Position numbers and translations under genes: made by a program | Origin: an uncultured Blautia sp. | GTDB taxonomy: Bacteria > Bacillota > Clostridia > Lachnospirales > Lachnospiraceae | Direction: 5' to 3' | DNA length: 64,000 bases | NCBI RefSeq assembly: GCF_934371575.1 | Contig: NZ_CAKRNY010000001.1 | Location: forward strand, 1-64,000 | The notes under the pieces: model-generated | What the model saw: only the letters and a program-made list of their open reading frames with translations | What the model was told of the DNA's origin: nothing | Database searches by the model: none | Shown: positions 52,377-62,472 of the stretch, in pieces | Numbering within the stretch: position 1 is the stretch's first letter | Layout of the letters: every line of letters begins with the position of its first letter

Positions 52377-52931
52377 TTATACTTCGTCATATAACAGCAT
52401 CAGAACCATCTGTGCTGTCTCCACCATATTTGTCCCAGAATCCATACTGCATTTCTGAATATACCGATATGCATCTTCTTCACTTAAGTGGTTTCGCTCC
52501 ATAAGAAGAAACTTTGCGTTGGAAATATAATTCTGCTCTTTCCAGGAACGTGGTTTCGGTTTCTTCTTTTCTTTTTTAAGCTTTCGCTGAATCTGAAAAA
52601 GCATCATGTCTACTGTGTTTATCAGATCACTGACCTTCATAGGCATTTCCACAGTAAGCACGGACGCAGGAGCCTCCGCGATCACTCGTTCAGATGCTAA
52701 CAAAAGCATTTCAAAGCAGGAAGGAATATCATCCAGCACATCACGGTAATACCGGTCTGAAAGCTTATAGCCACAGATCAGAATTCCTCCGTCCAGTTCA
52801 CTCATACTGGCAAGCGCTGTTGAAGCAGTGGAACATACCGCAGCTACAGAAAAACCGTGCCTGTTCAATATGGTACGTATTTTCTTTGCGTCATCGATTT
52901 TTGGCAACGCGATCACAATGCTGCTGTTCAT
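52377..52931 (-). CDS. ANTAR domain RNA-binding antitermination regulator
   Basis: A 184-aa protein with an N-terminal receiver-like domain (about 1-110), a Lys/Arg-rich linker and a C-terminal ANTAR domain (about 130-182: KFLLMERNHLSEEDAYRYIQKCSM). ANTAR proteins bind paired RNA hairpins and prevent termination. The N-terminal domain lacks a clear phospho-acceptor region (the DD pocket is weak), so it may respond to protein contact or ligand instead. It lies 20 nt after glnA and 11 nt before aspS2, so control of nitrogen genes is likely (inference). Confidence 0.88.
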   Translation of the reverse strand: MNSSIVIALPKIDDAKKIRTILNRHGFSVAAVCSTASTALASMSELDGGILICGYKLSDRYYRDVLDDIPSCFEMLLLASERVIAEAPASVLTVEMPMKVSDLINTVDMMLFQIQRKLKKEKKKPKPRSWKEQNYISNAKFLLMERNHLSEEDAYRYIQKCSMDSGTNMVETAQMVLMLLYDEV

Positions 52932-52951
52932 ACCAATACCACTCTCTTATC

Positions 52952-54274
52952 TTAAATCTTGTATAAATACTGGCTGATTTCCCACTCACTTACATGTCTC
53001 ATATAATCCACCCACTCTGCTTTCTTGGCAGCTGCATACTCTTCACAGAATTTTTTTCCAAGTACAGACTGAATCCAGGTACTGCTTTCAAAATGTTCAA
53101 TTGCATCATCCAGATTAGCTGGAAGATTACCAATATTCATTGCCTTCTGATCTGATTCTGAAAAAGAACGGTCAGACGCTTTTGTCGGATATAATTTTCT
53201 ATGAATTCCATCCAGACCGGCCGCTATACAAACTGCAAATACAAGATACGGATTTGCAGAAGCATCCGGACTACGAAGCTCGATTGCCAGACTGTCTGAT
53301 CTCAAATTGGAAATACGGATCAGGGAATTCTGATTGTTCTTTGTCCAGGTCAGTTCTGTCGGTGCATCATAGCCTGGTACCAGTCTCTTATAAGAATTTA
53401 CAAGAGGATTGGTAATAGCAGCCATTTCCTGGCTGTGTGCCAGAAGTCCACCGATAAAATGATAGGCATCTTCACTGAGGCCATTTACATCATCCGGGTC
53501 AGCAAATATATTTTTTCCTTCTTTATATAATGCGAAATGGATATGCATTCCGGAACCATTTACCTCTGCTCTTGGCTTTGGCATAAAGGTTGCATGAAGT
53601 CCATGTCGCTTTGCAATGGTACGGACTGCCATCTTAAAGGTCATTACGCAGTCTGCCATTTCATTCGCACCTGCGAATTTAAAATCAATTTCATGCTGCG
53701 CCGGAGCTGTCTCGTGATGAGAGGATTCAATCTCATACCCCATGTCTTCCAGATTCAGAACCATATCCCGCCTTGCATTTTCTCCAAGATCCAGCGGGCT
53801 GATATCCAGATATCCGGCTTTTTCGTGAGTGAGAGTAGTTGGTACTCCGTTATCATCTGTATGAAACAAAAAGAACTCACATTCCGGATCCACTTCGCAG
53901 ACATAACCCTCTTCTGCTGCCATATCTACCACCTGTTTCAGAATATATCTTGGACTTTTTTCAAGAGGTGTTCCGTCAGAACGGTAGATATCACAGAGCA
54001 GTCTGGCTACCTTTCCCTGCTGTGGGCGCCATGGAAGAATAGTAAAGGTATCATAATCCGGATGTAAATACATATCCGGCTCCTTCTCCCCTGCAATTCC
54101 GGCAATGTAAGAGCTGTCTACCACATATTCATTATCAAGTGCCCGGGGAAGTTCCCTGGCTGTAATCGCAATATTTTTTAATGTACCGAACATATCGGTA
54201 AACTGAAGACGAATAAACTCTACATCTTCGTCCTCTGCCATTTGCAATACTTCATCTCTGGTATAATTACCCAT
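52952..54274 (-). CDS. glnA: Glutamine synthetase, type I
   Basis: A 440-aa GSI-alpha-type enzyme that makes glutamine from glutamate, ammonia and ATP. Motifs: EPDMYLHPDYDTF, VDPECEFFLF, NGSGMHIHFAL, and RSPDASANPYL. The adenylylation loop of the GSI-beta class is absent, so control is likely by feedback and transcription. ATG at 54274 lies 10 nt after AAGGAG; the ATG at 54295 would overlap the ribosome site. It has a perfect consensus promoter and a hairpin-rich leader. Confidence 0.97.
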   Translation of the reverse strand: MGNYTRDEVLQMAEDEDVEFIRLQFTDMFGTLKNIAITARELPRALDNEYVVDSSYIAGIAGEKEPDMYLHPDYDTFTILPWRPQQGKVARLLCDIYRSDGTPLEKSPRYILKQVVDMAAEEGYVCEVDPECEFFLFHTDDNGVPTTLTHEKAGYLDISPLDLGENARRDMVLNLEDMGYEIESSHHETAPAQHEIDFKFAGANEMADCVMTFKMAVRTIAKRHGLHATFMPKPRAEVNGSGMHIHFALYKEGKNIFADPDDVNGLSEDAYHFIGGLLAHSQEMAAITNPLVNSYKRLVPGYDAPTELTWTKNNQNSLIRISNLRSDSLAIELRSPDASANPYLVFAVCIAAGLDGIHRKLYPTKASDRSFSESDQKAMNIGNLPANLDDAIEHFESSTWIQSVLGKKFCEEYAAAKKAEWVDYMRHVSEWEISQYLYKI

Positions 54275-54326
54275 AATTTTCTCTCTCCTTTTCATTTTGT
54301 TTCCTCATCCTGATTAAACATTAACA

Positions 54327-54404
54327 AGAGCAGCCTTATAAGCGAGCCCTGAATAAACAAAATGGGCGCACTTCAGAAAGCTACCCTTCTGAAGAACGCC
54401 CTTG
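54327..54404 (-). ncRNA. glnA leader with two hairpins, candidate antitermination target
   Basis: Just after the predicted start, a long stem (GGGCG-CTTCAGAA with TTCTGAAG-GCGCCC, 54364-54401) is followed by ATTTTGTTTATT, which is terminator-like. A second hairpin (AGGGC...GCTCT, 54327-54350) follows. ANTAR targets are hairpin pairs with an A1/G4 hexaloop; I could not match that loop exactly, so this assignment is tentative. Confidence 0.45.
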
Positions 54405-54416
54405 TTCATGGTGGTA

Positions 54417-54445
54417 ATTATAGCAACGAGATATTGTTTTGTCAA
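54417..54445 (-). promoter_or_regulatory. Promoter of the glnA-ANTAR-aspS2-gatCAB-dapL operon
   Basis: TTGACA (54440-54445), 17-bp spacer, TATAAT (54417-54422): a perfect consensus on the minus strand. The genes that follow have gaps of 29 nt or less, so one transcript of about 8 kb is likely. Confidence 0.85.
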
Positions 54446-54506
54446 CTAATTTTTTAACACTTTACCATATTAGCGTTTAATTATTCCAAGATGACTTAAA
54501 ATCAAA

Positions 54507-55991
54507 TTACAGATAGGAATATCCCATCAGGGATTCATCCACTGCCTTGGCAGCTTCCCTTCCTTCACGGATTGCCCACACTACCAGAGACTGGCCTCTG
54601 TGCATGTCTCCTGCGGTGAAAACCTTCGGTACGCTTGTCTCATAAGCATCTGGCTTTGTCTCCACATTGGTACGGGCAGTTGTTGCAACCTTAAAGGCAT
54701 CTGTCACATATTTCTGGCTTCCCAGAAATCCTGCAGCGATCAGTACCAGATCTGCCGGGATCACTTTCTCAGTTCCCTCTACAGGCACCATCATCATACG
54801 TCCCGTTTTCGGATCTTTTTCGCTTTTCAGCTTCACGATTTTCGCCTGGCATACGTTTCCGTTTTTGTCCTTGATAAACTCTGTAACTGTAGTCTGATAA
54901 ATACGGGGGTCATGTCCGAATACAGCAATTGCTTCCTCCTGGCCATAATCTGTTTTCAGCACCTTCGGCCACTCTGGCCACGGGTTTGAGGCTGTCCTCT
55001 TAGCAGGCGGCATTGGCATCATTTCCAGCTGTGTCACAGATTTCGCACCAAGACGTATAGAAGTACCAACACAGTCATTACCGGTATCACCACCGCCAAT
55101 TACCAGCACATGCTTATCTTTTGCTTCTTCGTATGGTGCCTTTGTGAAATCACTGTCAAGAAGGGTTTTCGTTACTTTTTTAAGAAAATCCACTGCAAAA
55201 TAGATTCCTTTTGCATCTCTTCCCGGCACCTTGATATCACGTGGATTAGAAGCACCGCAGCAAAGGATCACACGATCAAACTTCTTTAAAAGTTCCTCTG
55301 CAGTAATATCAACTCCTACGTTTGTGTTTGTTACAAATTTCACACCTTCTGCTTCCATCAGCTTCAGTCTTCTGTCGATTACAGATTTCTCCAATTTCAT
55401 ATTGGGGATTCCATACCGAAGAAGCCCGCCAATCCTGTCACTTCGCTCAAATACGGTTACGTTATGGCCTCTTCTGTTTAACTGCTGTGCTGCTGCCAGC
55501 CCGGAAGGACCACTTCCAACCACCGCAATCGTCTTTCCTGTACGAACCGCCGGCGGCTGTGGAACCACCCATCCTTCTGCATAGGCGGTTTCAATAATAG
55601 CTCGCTCGTTTTCCTTGGTGGAAACAGGTTCTCCATTTAAATTACAGGTACAGGCAGCTTCACAGAGAGCCGGGCATACACGGGAGGTAAACTCCGGAAA
55701 ACTGTGTGTTTTATTCAGGCGAAGGAACGCCTGTTTCCAGTTTCCGGTAAAAACAAGATCATTTGTCTCCGGCACCAGGTTGTGAAGAGGACATCCTGAA
55801 GCCATGCCTCCGATCATCATGCCAGCCTGGCAGAAGGGAACGCCGCAAGCCATGCAGCGTGCTCCCTGAAGCTTTTGTTTCTCTTTATTAAGAGGAATAC
55901 GAAACTCCTTAAAATTAGCAATTCTTACTTTTGGCGGCAGAACCTTTGCCGTCTCCCTTTTATATTCTAAAAATCCAGTCGGTTTTCCCAC
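54507..55991 (-). CDS. gltD: Glutamate synthase small subunit (NADPH)
   Basis: A 494-aa flavoprotein that passes electrons from NAD(P)H to GltB. N-terminal iron-sulfur cysteines lie in CMACGVPFCQ, ASGCPLHN and CPALCEAACTC; the FAD site is VVGSGPSGLAAA and the NAD(P)H site GGGDTGNDCVG. Length is typical. It follows gltB by 14 nt. No clear terminator is seen after it, so read-through into glnA is possible. Confidence 0.96.
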   Translation of the reverse strand: MGKPTGFLEYKRETAKVLPPKVRIANFKEFRIPLNKEKQKLQGARCMACGVPFCQAGMMIGGMASGCPLHNLVPETNDLVFTGNWKQAFLRLNKTHSFPEFTSRVCPALCEAACTCNLNGEPVSTKENERAIIETAYAEGWVVPQPPAVRTGKTIAVVGSGPSGLAAAQQLNRRGHNVTVFERSDRIGGLLRYGIPNMKLEKSVIDRRLKLMEAEGVKFVTNTNVGVDITAEELLKKFDRVILCCGASNPRDIKVPGRDAKGIYFAVDFLKKVTKTLLDSDFTKAPYEEAKDKHVLVIGGGDTGNDCVGTSIRLGAKSVTQLEMMPMPPAKRTASNPWPEWPKVLKTDYGQEEAIAVFGHDPRIYQTTVTEFIKDKNGNVCQAKIVKLKSEKDPKTGRMMMVPVEGTEKVIPADLVLIAAGFLGSQKYVTDAFKVATTARTNVETKPDAYETSVPKVFTAGDMHRGQSLVVWAIREGREAAKAVDESLMGYSYL

Positions 55992-56005
55992 GATATTCTG
56001 CCTCC

Positions 56006-59000
56006 TTAATGTTTCGCTCCTATGCTTTCATAAAACGCTTCCATCTGTGCCTGCTCACTGTTCAGACCTTTTTCCTCAAGCTTTGCACTTAACGTGATCA
56101 TCTTCTTGTATTCATTTGGAATGAGTTTCTTAAAGTGAGGCAGATACTCGTCAAACTTACTCAGGACTTCCAATCCAAGCTTTGAACCGGTTGCAGCCAC
56201 ATGTGCTTCGATGAGATCCTTCAGTTCTTTTTTATCATATTTATTATCTACTTTTTCAATGGAAATCATTGCTTTATTCAGGTTCTTATAAAGAACATTC
56301 TCAATATCCAGAACATAGGCAATACCGCCGCTCATACCTGCTGCAAAGTTTTTGCCTGTTTTTCCAAGAACCACTACACGACCACCTGTCATGTACTCAC
56401 AGCCATGTTCTCCGACACCTTCTACTACTGCATTGGCTCCGGAATTACGAACTGCGAAACGCTCTCCTGCCATACCGTTGATAAATGCAGTTCCACTGGT
56501 TGCACCATAAAGAGCCACGTTACCAACGATAATGTTATCTTCTGCTTTGTAGCCTGCATTTTCCGGTGTTTTCAGGATCAGCTTTCCACCTGAAAGTCCT
56601 TTTCCGAAATAATCATTGCAGTCACCGGTCAGCTTCAAGGTTAATCCTTTTGGAATAAATGCTCCGAAGCTTTGTCCGCCTGCACCTGTACAGTCAATTA
56701 CAATCGTATCCTCAGGCAGACCGTTTTTGTGGCTTCTGGTAATCTTGGCACCAAGGATCGTACCAAAAGCACGGTCTGTATTCTTTACCTCTACAGAAAA
56801 CTCTGTCTTTTCGCCACTGCTAATAGCTCCACCACATTTTTTAATAAGGATTCGCTCATCCAGAGTTTTCTCAAGCTGGAAGTTGTACTGTGCTTTCGGA
56901 TCAAAGGTTACTTCCGCGCCTTTTTTTGCATAAGGATTGTTCAGGATAGCACTGAGATCCACCTTACCTTTATGAGGCTCATCTACTACTTCTGAGGCAA
57001 TAAGAAGATCTGTACGGCCAACCATCTCTTTCAGACTTCTTACACCCAGCTTTGACATGTATTCACGAAGCTCCTGTGCAATAAATCTCATAAAGTTTTC
57101 AACATATTCCGGTTTGCCCTTAAATCTTTTTCTCAGCTCCGGATTCTGGGTAGCCACACCAACCGGACAGGTATCCAGATTACATACTCTCATCATCACA
57201 CAGCCCATAGTTACAAGAGGTGCTGTGGCAAAACCAAATTCCTCTGCACCAAGAAGTGCTGCAATTGCTACGTCACGGCCACTCATCAGTTTACCATCAG
57301 TCTCAATACGAACACGATTACGAAGACCATTCATAAGCAGTGTCTGATGGGTTTCCGCAAGTCCAAGTTCCCACGGAAGTCCTGCATTATGGATAGAGCT
57401 TCTTGGAGCTGCACCGGTACCTCCGTCATAACCTGAGATCAGGATTACCTGTGCGCCGGCTTTTGCAACACCTGCTGCAACCGTACCAACACCAGCCTCT
57501 GAAACCAGTTTTACAGAAATATCTGCATATTTGTTTGCATTTTTCAGATCATAGATCAGCTCTGCCAGGTCTTCAATAGAATAAATATCATGATGAGGCG
57601 GCGGAGAAATCAGGGAAACACCAGGTGTAGAATGACGGGTTTTGGCAACCCATGGGTAAACCTTCTTTGCAGGAAGATGACCTCCCTCACCTGGCTTCGC
57701 ACCCTGTGCCATTTTAATCTGGATTTCTTTTGCAGACACCAGATAACGGCTGGTAACGCCAAATCGTCCGCTTGCAACCTGCTTGATCGCAGAACATCTG
57801 TCATCATTTGTTCCTGCAGAATCCAGTCTTTCCTCACTTTCTCCACCTTCACCGGTATTGGATTTTCCGTGAAGATGATTCATTGCGATTGCCAGTGTTT
57901 CGTGAGCCTCCTGAGAAATAGAGCCATAAGACATAGCACCTGTCTTAAAGTGCTTTACAATTTCATCAACACTTTCCACTTCTTCAATGGGAACTGGATT
58001 TTCAGCATATTTAAAGTCCATAAGAGCACGGAGATTTCCATGATTTTCCTTGTCCACAAGATCTGTATACTGCTTAAACATCTCATAGCTTCCTGTTTTC
58101 GTAGATTGCTGAAGAAGATGGATAGTTCCGGGATTATAACGGTGCTCTTCTCCCTGACTTCTCATCTTGTGTGCTCCCACACTGTCCAAAGTAAGATCTG
58201 TGGTAAGTCCAAGTGGATCAAATGCTTCAGAATGAAGCTTCTCAACGTTATCTTCAATATCTTCTAATGTAATACCGCCAACACGGCTTACCGTGCCTGT
58301 GAAGTATTTATCAATTACATCCTGGGATACACCGATTGCCTCAAAAATCTGGGAGCCCTGGTAGGACTGAATCGTAGAAATACCCATCTTAGAAGCTATT
58401 TTCACAATTCCACTAAGTACAGCATGATTGTAATCCTCCACAGCTGCATAATAATCCTTATCCAGCATATGAGTATCGATCAGCTCATGAATGGTTTCCA
58501 ACGCAAGATATGGATTAACCGCACTTGCTCCGTAGCCCAGAAGAGTTGCAAAATGATGAACCTCTCTTGGCTCTCCGGACTCCAGAATAATGGCAAGGGA
58601 AGTACTCTTTTTGGTTTTCACAAGATGCTGGTGCACAGCGGAAACAGCAAGCAGGGATGGGATCGGCATGTGATTTTCATCCACTCCTCTGTCCGAAAGC
58701 ACCAGTATGTTTGCCCCATCTCTGTACGCTTTATCAACCTCTACGAACAGACGGTCGATGGCACGCTCCAGTTTTGTACTTTTATAATATAAAGTAGAAA
58801 CAACAGCAACCTTGAAGCCTTCATGATGCATTTCCTTGATTTTCAGCATATCTGTGTTGGTAAGAATCGGATTATTGATTTTCAGTACTTTGCAGTTTTC
58901 CGGAATCTGCTCCAGCAGATTTCCATCTTTTCCAACATAGACACTGGTACTGGTAACAATTTCCTCTCGGATCGCATCAATAGGCGGATTCGTTACCTGA

Positions 59001-60553
59001 GCAAAAAGCTGCTTAAAGTAATCAAATAATGGCCGATTCTGTTTGGAAAATACTGCCAGAGGTGTATCAACGCCCATTGCACCAATACTTTCTGCCCCAT
59101 TCAATGCCATATTTCGAATAGATGTGCGATACTGCTCGTAAGTATAGCCAAATGCCTTCTGCAGACGGGAACGCTGTTCCTCTGTATACTCATCCGTTCT
59201 TTCATTCGGAATTTTAATATCCTTTAAATGTACCAGATTGCTGTCCAGCCATTCACCATAGGGCTGCTTCTTTGCGTACATCTCCTTTAATTCGTCATCA
59301 TCAAAAATCTTCCCCTGAACCGTATCCACAAGAAGCATTTTTCCGGGATGAAGGCGCTCTTTAAGCACAATTTTCTCTTCCGGCACCGGAAGCACACCAA
59401 CCTCAGAGGAAAGAATCACACAGCCATCCGATGTAACATAATATCTGGATGGACGAAGACCATTTCGGTCAAGCACTGCACCCATTACATCTCCATCTGA
59501 GAAAAGAATAGACGCAGGGCCATCCCATGGTTCCATCATAGTTGCATAATACTGATAAAAATCACGCTTTTCCTGAGAAATAGTATCATTGTTTGCCCAT
59601 GGTTCCGGAATGGTGATCATTACTGCAAGAGGAAGATCCATACCACTCATGGTAAGAAATTCCAATGTATTGTCAAGCATAGCAGAGTCGGAACCATTTC
59701 GGTTTACAACAGGAAGGATTTTCTGCATTTCACCCTCCAGATAAGGTGACTCCATATTTTCCTCTCTTGCCAGCATTTTATCTGCATTTCCACGGATGGT
59801 GTTGATTTCACCATTGTGTACGATCAAACGGTTAGGATGAGCCCTCTCCCAACTGGGATTTGTGTTGGTACTGAAACGGGAATGTACCAGGGCAATTGCA
59901 GACTCATAATCCTGGTTCTGAAGATCAGCGAAAAAGGTACGAAGCTGTCCAACCAGAAACATACCCTTGTAAACAATGGTACGGCTGCTCATGGAACATA
60001 CATAGGTGTTGTCATTACTCTGCTCGAACTCACGGCGGGCAATGTACAGCTTGCGGTCAAATTCCAGACCTTTTTCCATGTCATCAGGTTTTTTCACAAA
60101 AGCCTGCATAATATATGGCATGCATTCTCTTGCCTTATGTCCGAGAACTTCCGGAACTACAGGAACTGCTCTCCAGCCAAGGAACTCCAAGCCTTCCTTT
60201 TCCACAATGATTTCAAACATTTTTTTTGCCTGAGCGCGTTTGATCTCGTGCTGTGGAAAAAAGAACTGGCCAATTCCATATTCCCTTTCCTGTCCGATTT
60301 CAATTCCCTCTTTTTTACATGCTTTTTTGAAAAATTTATGGGAAATCTGAAGGAGAATACCAACACCATCACCTGTTTTACCTTCTGCATCTTTTCCGGC
60401 ACGGTGATCCAGATTCTCTACAATCCGTAATGCATTGGCTACTGTATCATGGGATTTTTTACCTTTGATATTGACAACTGCACCAATACCGCAATTGTCA
60501 TGTTCAAATTGCTGACGATAAAGTCCCTGTCTTTCCCTTACCACTTCTTTCAT
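56006..60553 (-). CDS. gltB: Glutamate synthase large subunit
   Basis: A 1515-aa enzyme that makes two glutamates from glutamine and 2-oxoglutarate. Order: a propeptide of about 20 aa before the catalytic Cys (C21 in the chosen protein, NCGIGAV), the class II amidotransferase domain, a central domain, the FMN synthase domain with the 3Fe-4S cluster (CVMMRVCNLDTC), and a C-terminal beta-helix (GAGGQSFGAF). ATG at 60553 has AAAGG 9 nt upstream; the ATG at 60562 does not. It follows pyrG by 14 nt. Confidence 0.97.
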   Translation of the reverse strand: MKEVVRERQGLYRQQFEHDNCGIGAVVNIKGKKSHDTVANALRIVENLDHRAGKDAEGKTGDGVGILLQISHKFFKKACKKEGIEIGQEREYGIGQFFFPQHEIKRAQAKKMFEIIVEKEGLEFLGWRAVPVVPEVLGHKARECMPYIMQAFVKKPDDMEKGLEFDRKLYIARREFEQSNDNTYVCSMSSRTIVYKGMFLVGQLRTFFADLQNQDYESAIALVHSRFSTNTNPSWERAHPNRLIVHNGEINTIRGNADKMLAREENMESPYLEGEMQKILPVVNRNGSDSAMLDNTLEFLTMSGMDLPLAVMITIPEPWANNDTISQEKRDFYQYYATMMEPWDGPASILFSDGDVMGAVLDRNGLRPSRYYVTSDGCVILSSEVGVLPVPEEKIVLKERLHPGKMLLVDTVQGKIFDDDELKEMYAKKQPYGEWLDSNLVHLKDIKIPNERTDEYTEEQRSRLQKAFGYTYEQYRTSIRNMALNGAESIGAMGVDTPLAVFSKQNRPLFDYFKQLFAQVTNPPIDAIREEIVTSTSVYVGKDGNLLEQIPENCKVLKINNPILTNTDMLKIKEMHHEGFKVAVVSTLYYKSTKLERAIDRLFVEVDKAYRDGANILVLSDRGVDENHMPIPSLLAVSAVHQHLVKTKKSTSLAIILESGEPREVHHFATLLGYGASAVNPYLALETIHELIDTHMLDKDYYAAVEDYNHAVLSGIVKIASKMGISTIQSYQGSQIFEAIGVSQDVIDKYFTGTVSRVGGITLEDIEDNVEKLHSEAFDPLGLTTDLTLDSVGAHKMRSQGEEHRYNPGTIHLLQQSTKTGSYEMFKQYTDLVDKENHGNLRALMDFKYAENPVPIEEVESVDEIVKHFKTGAMSYGSISQEAHETLAIAMNHLHGKSNTGEGGESEERLDSAGTNDDRCSAIKQVASGRFGVTSRYLVSAKEIQIKMAQGAKPGEGGHLPAKKVYPWVAKTRHSTPGVSLISPPPHHDIYSIEDLAELIYDLKNANKYADISVKLVSEAGVGTVAAGVAKAGAQVILISGYDGGTGAAPRSSIHNAGLPWELGLAETHQTLLMNGLRNRVRIETDGKLMSGRDVAIAALLGAEEFGFATAPLVTMGCVMMRVCNLDTCPVGVATQNPELRKRFKGKPEYVENFMRFIAQELREYMSKLGVRSLKEMVGRTDLLIASEVVDEPHKGKVDLSAILNNPYAKKGAEVTFDPKAQYNFQLEKTLDERILIKKCGGAISSGEKTEFSVEVKNTDRAFGTILGAKITRSHKNGLPEDTIVIDCTGAGGQSFGAFIPKGLTLKLTGDCNDYFGKGLSGGKLILKTPENAGYKAEDNIIVGNVALYGATSGTAFINGMAGERFAVRNSGANAVVEGVGEHGCEYMTGGRVVVLGKTGKNFAAGMSGGIAYVLDIENVLYKNLNKAMISIEKVDNKYDKKELKDLIEAHVAATGSKLGLEVLSKFDEYLPHFKKLIPNEYKKMITLSAKLEEKGLNSEQAQMEAFYESIGAKH

Positions 60554-60567
60554 CTTCCTCATCCTTT

Positions 60568-62196
60568 CTATTGTTGATTAAGAGCTTCCTCTTTTTTCTT
60601 TTTATCTACTGCTGCCTGAATAAATCCCCGGAACAGCGGGTGGGCATGATTCGGTCTTGACTTGAATTCCGGGTGGCCCTGCGTTCCTACAAAAAACGGA
60701 TTTGCAGGAATCTCAATCATTTCCACTATGTGACCATCTGGAGAAGTACCGGCAATAGTCATGCCTTTTTCAGCTAGTTCTTTGCGATATGCATTATTTA
60801 CTTCATAACGATGTCTGTGACGTTCCTGGATCTCTTTCTTTCCAAAAAGCTCAAGAGATAAGGAGTTATCCTGCAGAACACATGGATAACTTCCAAGACG
60901 GAGAGTTCCTCCAAGGTCTTCCACGTCCTCCTGGTCTGGCATAAGGGCAATCACAGGATGTGAGGTTTCCGGTGCAAGCTCAATGCTGTTTGCATCCTCA
61001 TAACCAAGTACGTGACGCGCAAATTCCACAATCGCCATCTGCATTCCCAGACAGATTCCAAGATAGGGAAGCTTATGCACACGTGCATACTGCGCAGCCA
61101 GGATCATTCCCTCTGTTCCTCTTCCTCCAAAGCCGCCCGGAACCAGGATTCCATCTACTGTATAAAGTCTCTGGTCAAGATTTTTCTCGTTTAGTTCTTC
61201 GGAATCAATCCATGTAATATCCACTTTTGCCTTGCAGGCGATTCCTCCATGCTTCAGGGCTTCCACTACACTGAGATATGCATCGTGAAGCTGTGTATAT
61301 TTTCCAACCATTGCAATATTGACAGTTTTATCCGGATGTCTCAGGTCTTCTACCATGCTCTCCCAGTCGGCAAGATCCGGTTTTCTTTTTTCAAGACCCA
61401 GACACTGCATTACCACATCTGCCAGTCTTTCACGTTCCATGGCAAGAGGGGCCTCATATAAATATTCCACATCCAGGTTCTGAAGCACATGACTTACCGG
61501 AACATTACAGAACAGGGCGATTTTGGCACGCAAATCATCCGTCAGCGGATATTCACTTCTGCATACCAGAACATCTGGCTGGATTCCCATTCCCTGAAGT
61601 TCTTTTACACTGGCCTGTGTGGGTTTAGTCTTCATCTCACCGGAAGCTTTCAGATATGGAATCAGAGTCACATGAATAAGTATGGCATTTTCGTGTCCCA
61701 CATCATGCTGGAACTGACGGATGGATTCCAGAAACGGCTGGCTTTCAATATCTCCTACTGTTCCACCTACCTCAATGATTGCAATCCGGTCTTCATCCGG
61801 AGATTTGGCACGATAAAAACGGCTTTTGATCTCATTTGTAATATGAGGAATTACCTGTACCGTACCTCCGCCAAAATCTCCATGGCGTTCCTTTTGTAAA
61901 ACAGACCAATAGATTTTTCCGGTTGTTACATTAGAGTTTTTATCAAGACTTTCATCAATAAAACGTTCATAATGACCAAGATCCAGATCGGTTTCCGTTC
62001 CGTCATCTGTTACAAAAACTTCCCCATGCTGAATAGGATTCATAGTTCCCGGATCGATGTTGATATATGGGTCAAACTTCTGCATAGTGACCTGAAAACC
62101 TCTTGCCTTTAACAGCCTTCCAAGGGAAGCGGCTGTGATTCCCTTTCCCAGTCCTGACACAACACCACCAGTGACAAAAACATACTTTACTGCCAT
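60568..62196 (-). CDS. pyrG: CTP synthase
   Basis: A 542-aa enzyme that aminates UTP to CTP with glutamine. The N-terminal synthetase domain starts [17 protein letters not shown]; the C-terminal class I amidotransferase has its catalytic C382 in GICLGMQ and the His/Glu pair near the end (GHPEF). GGAGGAGG precedes the ATG. It heads a pyrG-gltB-gltD operon whose leader contains a strong terminator, so transcription attenuation is likely. Confidence 0.98.
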   Translation of the reverse strand: MAVKYVFVTGGVVSGLGKGITAASLGRLLKARGFQVTMQKFDPYINIDPGTMNPIQHGEVFVTDDGTETDLDLGHYERFIDESLDKNSNVTTGKIYWSVLQKERHGDFGGGTVQVIPHITNEIKSRFYRAKSPDEDRIAIIEVGGTVGDIESQPFLESIRQFQHDVGHENAILIHVTLIPYLKASGEMKTKPTQASVKELQGMGIQPDVLVCRSEYPLTDDLRAKIALFCNVPVSHVLQNLDVEYLYEAPLAMERERLADVVMQCLGLEKRKPDLADWESMVEDLRHPDKTVNIAMVGKYTQLHDAYLSVVEALKHGGIACKAKVDITWIDSEELNEKNLDQRLYTVDGILVPGGFGGRGTEGMILAAQYARVHKLPYLGICLGMQMAIVEFARHVLGYEDANSIELAPETSHPVIALMPDQEDVEDLGGTLRLGSYPCVLQDNSLSLELFGKKEIQERHRHRYEVNNAYRKELAEKGMTIAGTSPDGHIVEMIEIPANPFFVGTQGHPEFKSRPNHAHPLFRGFIQAAVDKKKKEEALNQQ

Positions 62197-62222
62197 CTTT
62201 CGATTTCCTCCTCCAAAATTTC

Positions 62223-62285
62223 AAAAAAGGCGCCAAAGAGGATTTCAGGGGGCACTTAACCTGTCCATCTCTCTTTGACGCCTTT
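62223..62285 (-). terminator. Terminator in the pyrG leader (candidate attenuator)
   Basis: A long stem AAAGGCGTCAAAGAG with CTCTTTGGCGCCTTT (one mismatch), with an inner CAGG/CCTG pairing, followed by TTTTTTGA. It lies between the pyrG promoter and its ribosome site, so most transcripts should stop here unless relieved. Confidence 0.75.
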
Positions 62286-62317
62286 GTCAAAACAAATTCT
62301 TATTTAAAATATGGTTT

Positions 62318-62346
62318 ATAATAAATCATTTTTTTTACTTTGTCAA
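62318..62346 (-). promoter_or_regulatory. Promoter of pyrG-gltB-gltD
   Basis: TTGACA (62341-62346), 17-bp spacer, TATTAT (62318-62323) on the minus strand. The predicted start region reads AAACCATATT, with no run of G. Confidence 0.75.
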
Positions 62347-62350
62347 TCCG

Positions 62351-62391
62351 CTTTTTTATAAAAAAAACAGGTATTACCGGCACCCTCCTGT
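62351..62391 (-). terminator. Terminator of the HPr-like gene
   Basis: ACAGG/CCTGT with an inner GGT/ACC pairing, followed on the minus strand by TTTTTTTTAT, about 80 nt after the stop codon. Confidence 0.6.
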
Positions 62392-62472
62392 CTCGTATAT
62401 CAAGTCCTCGCCGACAATATCTGTTTTTTACAATTGTAATGCGCACCTCATGGTGCAAGTCAGCAGCTGCAA

